64,000 bases of DNA from positions 7,745,261 through 7,809,260 of the forward strand of contig SMSO01000031.1 in the NCBI GenBank assembly GCA_004764695.1. The letters are read 5' to 3'. Positions 19,999 through 32,000 of the stretch are shown here, one piece after another. The first letter of the stretch is position 1. Each line of letters opens with the position of its first letter. Below the pieces are notes generated by a model, which saw nothing but the letters and a program-made list of their open reading frames with translations, was not told the DNA's origin and did not search any database. Origin of the DNA: Schizochytrium sp. TIO01. Its lineage: Eukaryota; Sar; Bigyra; Thraustochytrida; Thraustochytriidae. A program made the position numbers and the translations under genes.

Positions 19999-22900
19999 TT
20001 CTCATGTCATTCATTCTAATTAAATTAAAAAAAACAAAAAAACAATAGGATGAAGGCCTATAAAATATAATATTAAAGTCCTACCAGGAACAAGGCGAAA
20101 ACAACTTTTGAAAAGAAAAAGAAACAAAAACAAAAACTTTATAACCTAGGTCCTATTTGAAAGTATATATAATTGTCATGGCTTGTTTTTGTTTCTTTAA
20201 TAAGAAAAGAGTAAGCTCTGCGAATATGAGAAAACGATACATAGAAGCCTTCGCTAAAGGCCACAATATCTGTGAAGATTTGACGGAAGTCCTTTGTTTA
20301 ATTATGCCTTGCCTTTCGCTCATCTGCTAGTCTTCACGCCCTTTGCTTTGACAGGCAGAACACAACAAGGAGGAAAATAACTGTGGGGTTACCTGGAACC
20401 TAGTCTCATCTTTTCAATGTTCACAATAATAAGAACTCTCTAAACATAAACCAATGAAAAAAAAGTTAATGAATATAGTTCATAATATTTAATTTAATTA
20501 AAAAAAATAAGTAGTGATAATAAAATAAAAAATAGAAAGGCAAGGTGCAGGTATTTGTGATGACTGTTGGGCCACCAAAGGTTTTGCTGAAGCTAATCGG
20601 TGTTGAAAGGGAAGACTCAGAAAGGACTTTGACAGCTCAATAATTAAGTCAGCTTTACCATAAAGCGCAATGGCGCATGCTTTTCCGGTTCCGTTCTGGT
20701 GATGGGCTGGCTCGGAAGCGTTCTTACTATTGAAAGGCTTCTTTATTCGATTTGGACTGCCCAAGAAAAGTAGGTGCTAGAGAGAAAACTTTCATGAAAC
20801 GCCGACAGTAGTTATCAAAAGCATTGGTCACAGGTCTACGTAGTTTTGATAGATTTCAAGATCTGCGGAACCAGTCGCCATGAGTCAGCAGTTCAAAATG
20901 TTGAGTAGATGGTTCTTTATACTTCATGCGTCATTTGCAATTTTATCTTAAAGCTCATATTGCAGTCTAGAGATACAATACCACAATGGTTTTTATTTGT
21001 AGTAGTGGTTATATATTCTCAACTTTTTCTTCGGGCTTTATCAACACTGTCGCCGTCGATTGGCACGGTTCGAAGAACCAAACCAATGGCTCCTTTAGAT
21101 GAGAATGCTCGCACACAAATTTTATAACTAAACACCATCACTCTGTAAAAGCATGAGTGTCTTGATTGATCATTTCGCATTGACAACTGGCAATCTATTG
21201 ATAACGAGCTGTCAGAACAACTTCATGAGTAAGTAGGTAGGCAAGTACTCTCGAGTCCCAACCAAAGTCACTTGCTTGAAGTCTTAATGAAAGATTAGCG
21301 GTGTTCAGAGAACCCTTCCTGCCAAGCTTTGAAATGGTCTTGATTATTTAATTTTGCATCTTAGATTATTACATCGAGGTCACCTGGATTTCCCACTGTT
21401 GCCACTGTTAGAACAACGCTTTGTTCAATTCCAATTTCTCGATTCTGAGTAGCTATAGTCACCAAGAACATCTCAAGTGAGCTTGAAAATTCTAATATAC
21501 TCTAGATCAACTCCACGCAAATCCTATATATATACATTTGTTCATTAATCAAGATATATGCGTGTGTGCATACTCATTAACCTCGTCGCCAGACAGGTTG
21601 AGCGATGTAATGGAAACGGCCCTTAGCATTCTATCAAGTAAAACTCTATCGTATAACTGAAGCATCCTCAATCACATCATACACTTTACCTCTTTATATC
21701 TACCGATTATAATTTGACTGGAGCAATCCAGCGAATTTAATCGACCACCTTCTGCAAAGCTCGCCAAACTACTCTCTAGACTCCAGCAGTGCCACTCAGC
21801 ACCCAATGCATGAGCAATGTCTTCAACCCAAGATGCTATTCAACAGCACAAGGGAGGTGCCTCAGGGAAGCCAGCTAAGTAAAAGCACGCGTTCTTTTGC
21901 CTGCCACTACTATGGCTGTTTTATTTTGATGTGGATGGTGGTCCTATTGAGAAGGAATAATGAGGGGACGAGTGGGAAGATTGAGAGCAGAGCAATCCGT
22001 CGCATGCAAGACTCCGCTGACAACAATTTCGTCGGATTTATCACCACCAAGGCCATAGGTTTAATTAAAAGTGAAGACAGCTGCGTCAAGCCAATGTGAT
22101 TACCATCTTCAGCTTCGCCAGCTCTTCTCTGCACGACTCGCTAAGCAAGGTGACCGAAGCTTTTTCAGGCAAGTTAGCTTCATCTGCTGTCAGAATTTGT
22201 TTGTCTTCTTCGCCTTCCACGTTCCACTACTTCTTTCTTTGTTCTATTCTTCATCACAAACTGAGAACGCAAACATGGTCGGACGGAGGAAAGGCTGACG
22301 TCGGCGTGAAGGCGGAAAGAGCCGAAGAGATTGGCAGATAGGAAGAGACGACGAAGCCTTCAATGTTCAAGTGTTCTTTTTCCTTTTCTTTTTCTTTTCC
22401 TCTTTTTCCCCTTTTCTTCTTTATTTGCTCTTCTTTCTTCAGCTGTCAGTATCGGAAAGCAGTTGACTCAAACTGAAAGAAGAAATAAATGTAACAAATC
22501 TTAATTTTAATTCTTAATTTACTTTTAATTTAAAAAAAAAATAGAAATAAAAGGAACTTAAGTTTTCTTTGTTGCTTTGTTGACTACTTAGTTCTGTTTA
22601 TTTGATGCAAAATGCTTTAGTCTCGTCAAGGCGAATTTAAGGGTCACCTCCGACCCTTCTGCCATCAATTATACGACAGAGCATAACCATAGATAGTTCT
22701 CCCCATCCAAATACAAATATTTGTATATTTACATCATGATATAAAAAGTAAATTTAGAAAAAAGAGAAAAGTGAAAAAATAATAGCATGGTGATAGTAAC
22801 AATTCTTTCATACCAAAATAAAAACTCACTAACTAAGTAATTAACAAACCAACTGTATGTCGGTACTTGGTCAGAAAATCGCTTTTGCCCGCTTCCGTTG

Positions 22901-24835
22901 AGGGAACGCGCGGGGAATCGCTTCTGCAGCTTCGGCCTCCGCTGTTTGCAGATACGGTCTCCCTGAGGCACTAAGGCAGCTCCCTCCCTTCGTAGACCTG
23001 CAGCTGCTGCAGCTTCAGCGTCCGCGAGGCTTGAGCATCTCGCGAGGTTTCTGCAATTTGGCACTCGTTATTATTCATTATTATACTTTATACTGCTTTA
23101 TAAATAAAATTAAAAATTATAATAATGCATGCGCTTTCATGTCCCGACTCCATCAATCTCGAGGCGATGGATGGCGCGCTGACAGCAGACAGCTCCTGCA
23201 AAATCGCGATGCTTTTCGAAAGCGGCAGCGGCGGGTGTCGGGGCGGGGCTGGCCTGGGAGCAAAGGCCTCTGGGAGCGAGCGCAGCAATGAACCAGCGAG
23301 TCGAGGGAGCATCGAGAGGACAGCGAGGCTTGCATTTTCAATGGAGGGTGTGCACTCCCAGGAAAAGGCCCGAAAAAGACTGAACGGAGGTTTGCGCAAT
23401 GATAGTTAGAGCACACGAACATGAAAATTATTATTACTTGGCACCTTACCACTGCTAGCAATACGGGTAGATGCGCCCATAGCACCCGAAAGGAAAGAAG
23501 AAAAGGGCCTTTGTGGTAACTTCGCCGGCGGTGGCTATGTAATCCCTAGTATGTCGTAAGACTTTTATTTTAAAACTTTGCTATGATAAGATGAAACATA
23601 CCAAGTTATCTATTTTTATTTTTAATCTATTTTTTTTAAATATATGTATATAATGCATATGATACTATCGCTGCTTTGGTTTATTAAAATTATCATATTC
23701 TCACTTTTGGCTGTTGAGGGTTGTACGTACCATTACCACCGATAGCTGATGCTTCTTATATGAATAGGTAGCGAACAATGATTATTCGTAAGGAAAATGA
23801 GAAGAAGAGCAGTGCGACACAGCTTTGGAAAGCAATCAAAAGCTCTGCGAAGGCGAAGACAACATCATAGGAGGTGACTTTGAAGAACGGTGATGGACGT
23901 GGCCATAAACATTGGGCAAGCCGGGAAGAGAATGAATGATTGAATGATTGAATGAAGCAGAGCAGCAGAGCACTGGTTGAGAGCGAGGTTTGGTTTCCTG
24001 CATTTGCACCACGAGCACGATTTGCAGGGCAGAAGAGGGAACACGTTCGACACCCCAGTATGGTGTGCGGCGGAGGTAGCCAACACCATTTGGTGGCGTA
24101 TTTCGAGGCTTCTTTGGAAGCTCGCTGGATTGGATTCCCTTCGGAATTCAGTCTTGGGAGAGATACCTGTCTATCTTGAACCACACGCCATGAAACATAA
24201 ATCGCCCATTGAGAATTAATCTCATGAAGAACCACGAATCATGAATTCATGAACCGTGTTGACGATGATAGAATGTGATCAGATTCCTCGTATAGATAGC
24301 TATTCTGCTGCCCCGATCAGAGTTTGCTTGGACTGAATATGAGCAAAGTCGCAACAAACCTTGAAGCTGTGGCGTTAGATCCCGTTTGTGCACGCCAGAC
24401 ACTTGAATTCGATTGCGAAGTAAAAGAAAGTACGTTTGAGTTTCTGAAAATCAATCAAAATATAAAAATATGTACATATTTACAAACCAAACAAGTGGAC
24501 GAAACGAAAAAAAAAAATATTTTCTCAAAAAAGGTATGAAGCGGTGTTTATTGTTTTTGTTTGTTGTTTTTTTCCTATACCAATTTTTATTCTTTTCTTG
24601 AGACTTCCTTTACACATCATCTCATTTCAGCCGATTATTTTTCTGCGAGCTCTACATTGCTTTTAAAATGATTGTTTTTACAAAAATAAAAAATAAAAAA
24701 ACTGAGAGGATTAAAGCTTGATATATATGGCAATACCCGGGTACCTAGTTCTTCCAAATGAAACGAAGTCTCTGAAAACTATTTGATTCATTATTGTTAT
24801 TGTTATTGTTTAAAAGGGCTCTAAACAGGGCAGGT
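19999..24835. other. Spacer between PDR-1 and PDR-2, middle part
   Basis: About 4.8 kb of AT-rich DNA with scattered homopolymer A/T runs and a pyrimidine-rich patch near 22370-22440. Open frames up to 159 codons (23756-24235 minus) have no recognised motifs. No gene supported. Confidence 0.5.
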
Positions 24836-25591
24836 TTACAGTAGCAGGATCACCTTTGAAACATCTAAAATATGACTTTTGAGAAGCCCCATCAAACTCT
24901 GGATGGATTCTGTCTTTGTTTGACATGTTTGGTCTCCAGCCTCCAAGTTTCGAGAATTGCCAAAACGTTCAACACCTCGGATCACCAATAGGCCTTGCGC
25001 AAGTACTGAGTCGACGCAGAGTTCTACATTGAAATGAACTAATCCGAAAGAAATCTCATGTGACGCCCGCATTACGATGAGATTGTATTCCCCTGGGCGC
25101 AAGACGGATACGCTCTGAACAATAAGTTTTTTTTTTCTGAAGTGCGTAAAACCGAAGAAACAAACTCCTAAGCAATGAGGGTGTCGTGACGTCGGGAGTA
25201 GAACGCGAATAAGATGAACTCCGAGTCCAGCGAAACCTCGACTCGCGATGGCTGGTCCACGAAAACGAGAGCACTCGGTAGCTCTTGAGTTATCTGACGT
25301 GTTAGTTGTAGCCGAGCTTATGGTAGTACAGATGGTCGTTGTAAGGTTGTTCCATTGTTTAATTGGTGAACCATTACCGATGGACTGAGAGTGGAATAAC
25401 ATAGTCAGCGCCAAAGAAAGTATCAACATTCGTCTCAAAACTAGGCTCTGTCCGAGGGTCGCTGAGCTTTGAACCAATTTGCAACAGCTGCTGGCGCCCA
25501 AGGGTGAACAGAATGTCATCGGAGAGTGGGAAGACGCTGAAGTAATAAGCCGATCATTGCAGCGGAGGGTAGAGCCCTTGTTCGCAAGCAT
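24836..25591 (-). CDS. Hypothetical protein, about 251 residues
   Basis: The longest unexplained open frame in the PDR-1/PDR-2 spacer; the first ATG is at 25591 (MLANKGS). I do not recognise it. The N-terminal third is Ser/Thr-rich with a short hydrophobic stretch (LVLRRMLILSLALTMLF). The C-terminal half reads more like a folded domain, with beta-strand-like segments (GVHLIRVLLP, IVQSVSVLRPGEYNLIVM, GLVHFNVELCVDS). No introns are evident. It could be a real lineage-specific gene, the last exon of a larger gene, or chance. Support is length and composition only. Confidence 0.35.
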   Translation of the reverse strand: MLANKGSTLRCNDRLITSASSHSPMTFCSPLGASSCCKLVQSSATLGQSLVLRRMLILSLALTMLFHSQSIGNGSPIKQWNNLTTTICTTISSATTNTSDNSRATECSRFRGPAIASRGFAGLGVHLIRVLLPTSRHPHCLGVCFFGFTHFRKKKLIVQSVSVLRPGEYNLIVMRASHEISFGLVHFNVELCVDSVLAQGLLVIRGVERFGNSRNLEAGDQTCQTKTESIQSLMGLLKSHILDVSKVILLL

Positions 25592-26246
25592 TTCCCGAAT
25601 CACCTTCGTCGAAGCTTCGAGGTGTTAGTATGACAGAATGGGCGCATGCTATTACTTGTTTGACTACTACGTACTGAGACTGACCTGGGGGAAGACCAAA
25701 AAAATACTGTCTGACCATCTCACCCTCCCTGAGGGAGAGCTTCGCATTTCTCGCATCCTAAGCTATCGAACTTGAAAGGCTGCTTTCTTTTCATCGAATT
25801 GTGGTTGTACCTAGGTGAGGAAATTGACCCTCGTGAGCAGTTTTAGAGGCCTCAACCAGCCCACTTCGCTGTGATTGAGGCACTTTCCAAGAAAACAGAG
25901 CGTGTAGCAGACTTTTACGATATGATCTTCGAGTTCTATGAAATCCGGACGCCAATAAGTACAAATTGCCTTAGAGATTTAAAGCGCCAAGAAACGTTGA
26001 ACCGATCATGAAGTACCTCTAATATTGTCATCTTTCTCCTCTCAAGGTGCTCGCTCAGATGTAGAGCATATTGAATTTCTGATTCATTGCTAATAATCGA
26101 ATGCTCTGGTTCTTGTGTGCAATGCGCAGATTAACCACTTTATTATCATTTGTGCGAGAGCCTGCATCTCAAAGCATACAGGTAGGCCTAGAAAGAGTTA
26201 CTACGTGGAGTCCCGAGACACGAGTGAGAGCAATATTATTAATATA
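25592..26246. other. Intergenic region downstream of PDR-2
   Basis: About 650 bp with no supported gene; contains the PDR-2 3' end. Confidence 0.55.
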
Positions 26247-29200
26247 TTAACGCTTCAAATGGCAGACTCGAGCATACGCCAACCATGTGAGCATACGAAC
26301 TATAATGTTGAAAGCTATTAGTGCGTAAATGCATGTGTTGACATCATTGCTTGAAAAGCCAAAGGCCTTTTTTACGTAGTCCCAAGCGGTTCCTCCAGTG
26401 ACAAGGGTTGAGCAACCAGGGTTAGTTTCGACGCTAGGATCATCGCAAGCCATTTGGGCGACAGTGAGGGCATTAAACACAAATCTAATAGGATCTGTGC
26501 ATGTGAGCCAATACCAAGTGTCTGGAATATCTCGAACAGCAATGGTCAAGCCAGCAGACATAGACCAAAGGCCTGCTGAAAGAGCTCCAAGTACTGTCGC
26601 TACTTGCTGATTTCTAGCAACAGATGCCAAAAAGTGGCCCCAGTACGTCGCTGCCATCTGGAATAAGAGGAAAATAATCCAGAACTCAAAGAATGCTACT
26701 GTGTCACGCCAGAGGTACACTACGTTGTAAAACACTGGCACAAAGAGAAGCTGAGCAACGCGCATTAGACAGAGCAACGAGATGAGAATTGTTTGATCGT
26801 TTGCGTATTCACAATACATCAGGTTAAAAAACAGAAAAGGCCACGTCAGATATATTAAATTCCTACTATATATTTTCACGAACGAGCAAGACCGAACTTA
26901 CACTGGCAAAAATGAGAAAGGGTAGCTCTGCAATTGTTGTAGCGAATACCATCGGGAAAACCGAATAGAATCCAGCAGCGCGCTCACGATAAAAGGACGC
27001 TCTCTCCTCCATGATGCTAGGAATAACCGTATTAATGCCAATTACACCCATGACAACGGTTGACGTGTAAATGAGTCCAACAAAACTTTGAACATCTTGA
27101 GTACTTGACATACTTTCCCCCCTGTGTTTTAGAAGGTTCGATTGCACATATTTAGAGTTAAAAAGAGAGAGAGCAGATACGATGTTAGCAAATCCTTCTT
27201 CACATTCACATGTTTAGGAGCAAGAACAAACTTACATTTTGAAAAACGAGAAGCCAAACAAGCATGACACGAAAATGGCTATAATGAAACGTGTCGTGTT
27301 ATACCCAGAGTTTCGCCAGTATCCACGGAGCCAGCGCAAAAGCAACTGGTGCAATTGCATTTGCAAGCTGCTTGCCTGCATGCTATGGAATACAACCTGA
27401 GGTCGATTCAGTCTATTATCCTCTAGTAGCTGAGCAATTTTGTTTTTGTTGTCACCATATAGCTCACTAGTTTGGTACTCTTTGGCGTAATCCACCGCAA
27501 CACCATCGTTTGAGCACCCAGCACCGATCACATCCAGCATGTAATTCGCTGGATTATAACGAGGATTCGGCATGGGTGGCGAACCTGGAATACGCTGAAG
27601 ATATTCGAGAATGGATTTTGCTTTGGCGCCTAATTCGCCAAAATAAACAGTCTCACCGCCTCGGCGGAGCAGCAAAAGGTGATCAAATTTGAAGAAAATG
27701 TCCTTGGAAGGTTGATGAATGGTGCACACCACAGTGCGGCCTGATCGTGCGATTTTTTCCAGACCATCAACAATCAAACGGGCTGAACGAGCATCAAGAC
27801 CAGAGGTAGGCTCATCCGCAAAAACAATGGCCGGGTTCGCAGCAAGCTCGACACCAATCGTCAGGCGTTTGGCTTGCTCTGTGTTAAGTCCACCTGACTG
27901 CTTAAACCCAATCATGAAATCGCGGATCGCCTGCAATTGCAGCATCTCGATGATGTTCTCAACAAACTCATGCTTCTTCTCTGAGCTTACGGATTTTGAC
28001 TGCCGAAGCATAGCTGAAAACAGCAATGCTTCATATACTGTTGCGGTGGGACTGTGAATGTCATTCTGCTCAACATATCCAATAACTCGAGAAAATGAAG
28101 TTGATTCCTGGGGTCGCCCGTTTACAAATACATTTCCTCGAATTTTGCCTCCTGTTTTGCGCAAAGCTAAGACATCGAGTAGAGTCGATTTACCAGCACC
28201 ACTGCTTCCCATAAGGGCCGTCATGGTACCAGCCTTGGCAAAACCAGAAATGTCTTTCAGAAGATCTAGATTGTAATGTCCTTTAGGGTCCTCTGGTCCT
28301 TGGACAGAATAAGACAAGCCTTCAAAGACTAGATCAACGGGCGCAAAGCTGGAGTCACCAAATGATTGCGAACTTGAAGTGATTTCGACTGCAATATCTT
28401 CGTTAGGCGTGGGAGCAAGTTTTGCCGTCTTTACCGGCTCTGAAAGATTGCTCCCCATGTGAGAATCTTCTTGGGTTTGGCACATAAATGAAGCGCGATC
28501 TTGCAAAATGTTCTCCACCTCTACTACGTCTGGATTCCCAGTGTCCTCTGCGTCTGGGGACAACTTTGTTTGACGGGTTGTTGTTTCATGACGAAAGACC
28601 TGATAGCTGATCATACTCATGCTCATATTCAAGAAGATAAATCCTATTAGAATCACATACCCGGCCCAAATATAGTTCTCATCAAAGTCCAGGTCAAAGA
28701 AATTTAAGGCAAAAGCCCTCTGTTCTTCGGTGAAAGCAGTGGACCCAAAAATAATCATCATGGCAGAGCGATAAGCCCATGCAAGAGGCGAAAGCCAAAA
28801 GATCCATTCAAACCATACTGGCATAGTGGATTTAGTGATAATGTATCCACTATATAGGATGGTGCACGCAAGTGAAATGCCTGCGCACCCTTGAGCGGCA
28901 GCTGCTGATGGTGCGGTGGCTGCAATCAGACGCAGAAAAGAACTAAATGAGATGTTCTGCACAATCATGAGCAAAATAAAGTAAATATAGCGGACACCAC
29001 AATCGGATTCCTGCGTAATTGCATCCTTAGCTGTAGGCACAATACCTGACAACCAAAATACAAGAGTACCAAGGATAATCGACTCGATGATTGATGTCGG
29101 TGAGGTTGCAATTGTCTCGCTCATAACATAATTGCAGGTGCGGAAAAAGTAACCTCCACTTTGTTTGTAATAGACCGGTCTGTATTGCAGCACCAAAGGG

Positions 29201-31125
29201 ATTTGAGCTAGGCCAGCAAGTGTGGACTGAAGAATTGTGGAGAACACGACGCCATAGCGCTGTGTAATCGGCTTATAACTTTGCGTTGCAAAAGAAGTGG
29301 GCAAATGGGGGTCTATGTTGAGAAACATCGTACCAAGAAACACACCCATGACCAACGAAGCAAGAACTCGAGCCCTGAAAAAAGCTGGGTCGCGGAATAA
29401 GAGCTTTAGATGACGATTCAACACAATTTTAAACTCTTTGGTGCACGGATTCGCGTATGTTGGTGCGCGTGAAGAATAGTGCGTTTCGCGCATCGACGAG
29501 TCTTGTTTGTTGCTGGTATTGGTCCAGTACACAGTTACACTGCGCTTTGGCTCTGAATAAGGTGAGCTGCGCCATGCTTCTGCTAAAGCCTCCTCACTAT
29601 TTGGTGCATCGGGATCTGTCTGGTATTTCTTTCGAGCAGGTGTTGTGACTTCTTGAATGAAATCAGCAATATCACAATCAAAAGGACAATCAAAGCCAAT
29701 GCTAGAAAAGTACGGCAGGACATCCTCTCTGGGGCCATGAAAGACAATATGGCCAAGAGCCATGATAAGTATTTCATCAAAAAGTTCATATACCTCAGGC
29801 GGTGGCTGCAACAGAGCGACAGCTACTGTATGGTTGAGGTTTTTCGCGATTGAAGTGATCCGGCGGCATATATCGTATGTTGTTGCACTGTCCAGGCCTG
29901 TAGAGATTTGGTCATAAAACTCGACTGGTCGCTGAGCCATCATCATTTCTGCAGTTGTAACCCGCTTCCGTTCGCCCCCGGAGACTCCTCGCAGCAGCTC
30001 ATTTCCTACAACTGTATCTGCAGCACGCTCGAGGCCGATATTGGAAATAATAAAGTCTGGATATTTCTCGAGGTATTCTTGAAGGCGAGCCACATCCTCC
30101 TGAGTTCCGCAGCGCGATGTGCGAAATGATTTCATCTCTGCTTCTGCTCCACCAAAGCAGTCATAAGCAAAAGACAGGGTTTCGCGCACGGAAAGAACTG
30201 CAGTATGCATATCTACCTGATCGATGTATGAGGTAAGCTTGCCTACCTGAACTTCTTTGCTTGTGAAGCCTGAGTAGTATACCTCGCCGCTTTGTTTAAC
30301 TCGAGCTGAAGACCTGGCGCGAGCACTAAGAAGTTTAAAGAGCGTTGTGACGCCGCAGCCCGGAGGTCCAAGCACAAGTATTGGCTTTCCGGCCTCAAAA
30401 GTAGTTGAGATGTTCCGAATAATCGGCAACTGAATACGTTGGGCCTCCGCTCGTGTGACAAAATCGACAATCGGTCTGATAAACCGATACATTGTTGAAG
30501 CAACATTAGGAATTCCAACGTCAGCACCAGGCACACTGACTGTATATGAAAGATCTCGAAACGAAATATTCACCGGCCACGTTTGGTTGCCTCGAACACG
30601 TTGCATGATTGCAGAAAGGCTGATTCCAGTAAGCGTGCGATTCAAGAATTTTTCATCCGTGCCACCTTCTGAAGTCGAGCGAAGGAACCCAGCACGGAAA
30701 AGCCTACCAATCAGTGCTACATCGTCTTGTTTGAGGGACACAGAAACATCCGTGTTTTCGAGACCTGCATCGTGTTGTTGCTTAATGTTGAGCTCCAGAC
30801 GGTCAAGCAGCTCCCGAACTTCCTGCGCATCTTGTTCAGTAGGCTGTACTCTATCTCCAGTCGATGAGTCGTCAAGAGATGAGACTGATGTTCTCTCAAT
30901 ATCAGAATTATTGTCTTCAGTGGGACTGAGGTCTTGCGAGACTGTTGAATTTGAGTCCGTCGCACTAGTTCTCTTCGTAACTTCTACAATGTAGTCACTA
31001 GACGAGGGTTCCAGCTCTAGTTGATCACAATCTCCATCAGAGACAGATGTATGCACGGAGCACTCATCTGTGAGGCGCTCTTCATCTTGCGGTGCTCTGC
31101 CATCCGCTGTGTTATCAGGCAGCAT
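26247..31125 (-). CDS. PDR-2: full-size ABCG/PDR-type ABC transporter, three exons
   Basis: Exons 31125-27236, 27121-26902 and 26750-26247 join in frame to 1537 residues, starting at ATG 31125 (MLPD). Reading straight through the introns gives false ends (SFFKM-stop and SVLLVRENI-stop). Spliced, the joints read FFKMGESMSSTQ and FASLLFVPVFY, matching the intronless paralogues residue for residue. The N-terminal 200 residues are acidic and Ser/Thr-rich. NBD1 has GPPGCGVTT, VSGGERKRV and FYDQISTGLD; NBD2 has GSSGAGKST, GLNTEQ, FADEPTSGLD and CTIHQPS. TMD1 keeps YYKQSGGYFFRT. The C-terminus is YARVCHLKR, slightly divergent from the YVSYLKR of the others. Codon use is more relaxed than in PDR-1 or PDR-4, suggesting weaker expression. 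Probable hydrophobic-compound exporter; substrate unknown. Confidence 0.95.
26751..26901 (-). other. Intron 2 of PDR-2
   Basis: 151 nt, phase 0, GTAAGTTCGG donor and GCTCAG acceptor; falls within TMD2 between ...IFAS and LLFVP. Same position as intron 2 of PDR-3. Confidence 0.88.
27122..27235 (-). other. Intron 1 of PDR-2
   Basis: 114 nt, phase 2, GTAAGTTTGT donor and AACACAG acceptor; lies just after the first membrane helix of TMD2. Same position as intron 1 of PDR-3. Confidence 0.88.
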
Positions 31126-31870
31126 TGCGACTCAATGCAATGCTTCGTCCAATTTCTTCGTGGCAAGCTCGGGCTTGCTCTCCGTCACTTCCCAATCGTC
31201 TTGCATGCGGTCTCCGCCGACTCGATTCGGGTTTGCCGAGACCTGCTCGCTTTCCCTGAGAAGTCAGAACCAATCCACTTCAATCAACTTTTCAGTCCAG
31301 CACGCCTTACATCCACACCAGTTATGCCTCACTCTACCACGCAGCACGCATCCTTACTTACCAAGTGCTATATCCCCTCTGTCGAGCAGGCAAAAAGCAC
31401 CATCAGCACCACCCCCACGCCAGCCATTTCTTTCGCAGCTGCTCTTTGTGGCGCATGGTCCTCACGAACTCTTCGTCTTCGCTGCATTGACTCTCTTCCT
31501 TCCTTCCTCCCTTTCTTCCCAACTAATTTGCTGCCGCTCTTTTGGTACTTACAGCTCCCGCCTCTTCTTCCACATCATCGTGCTTGCGTACCCCGGGGGG
31601 ACAGCCTCCGAGCGTCCTTCCACAGCACGTGAATCAACGACTGTGGTTGCAGGGCCGAGCCAGAGGAGAGAGGCCTTCCTTCGATGGGGGCTTCCGCTTC
31701 TTTCTCCCTCCGCCCAGTTTGATTGTGATGTACATGCATGTATGTATACACGTGTGTATGTATGTTATGTTCTGTTATGATATGCATACAAGTCAGGTAT
31801 AAAGAAGGTATGGAGGGCGAACCGGCGTGAGATGGGCGAGGAGAACTTTTGCTTTAAATGTACGTCAAGC
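31126..31870. promoter_or_regulatory. Presumed PDR-2 5' region
   Basis: C/T-rich sequence upstream of PDR-2. Two overlapping plus-strand open frames (31021-31632 and 31070-31780) cross into PDR-2 and are compositional, Ser/Pro/Leu-rich and without motifs. No specific element identified. Confidence 0.3.
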
Positions 31871-32000
31871 CATTTGGTTTCATTTGGTTTCATTTGGTTT
31901 CATTTGGTTTCATTTGGTTTCATTTGGTTTCATTTGGTTTCATTTGATTTCATTTGACTTGATTTGATTTCATTTGATTTCATTTGACTTGATTTGATGT
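31871..32000. repeat. 10-bp minisatellite (CATTTGGTTT)n
   Basis: Seven perfect copies of CATTTGGTTT (31871-31940). Variant units CATTTGATTT, CATTTGACTT and GATTTGATTT follow, partly arranged as a 30-bp higher-order unit to about 32000. About 13 units in all. Confidence 0.97.

Noticed and set aside
31021-31780. Two overlapping plus-strand frames (203 and 236 codons) at the PDR-2 5' end
   Set aside because: They overlap each other and the PDR-2 coding region; the composition is Ser/Pro/Leu-rich from a C/T-rich region, without motifs.
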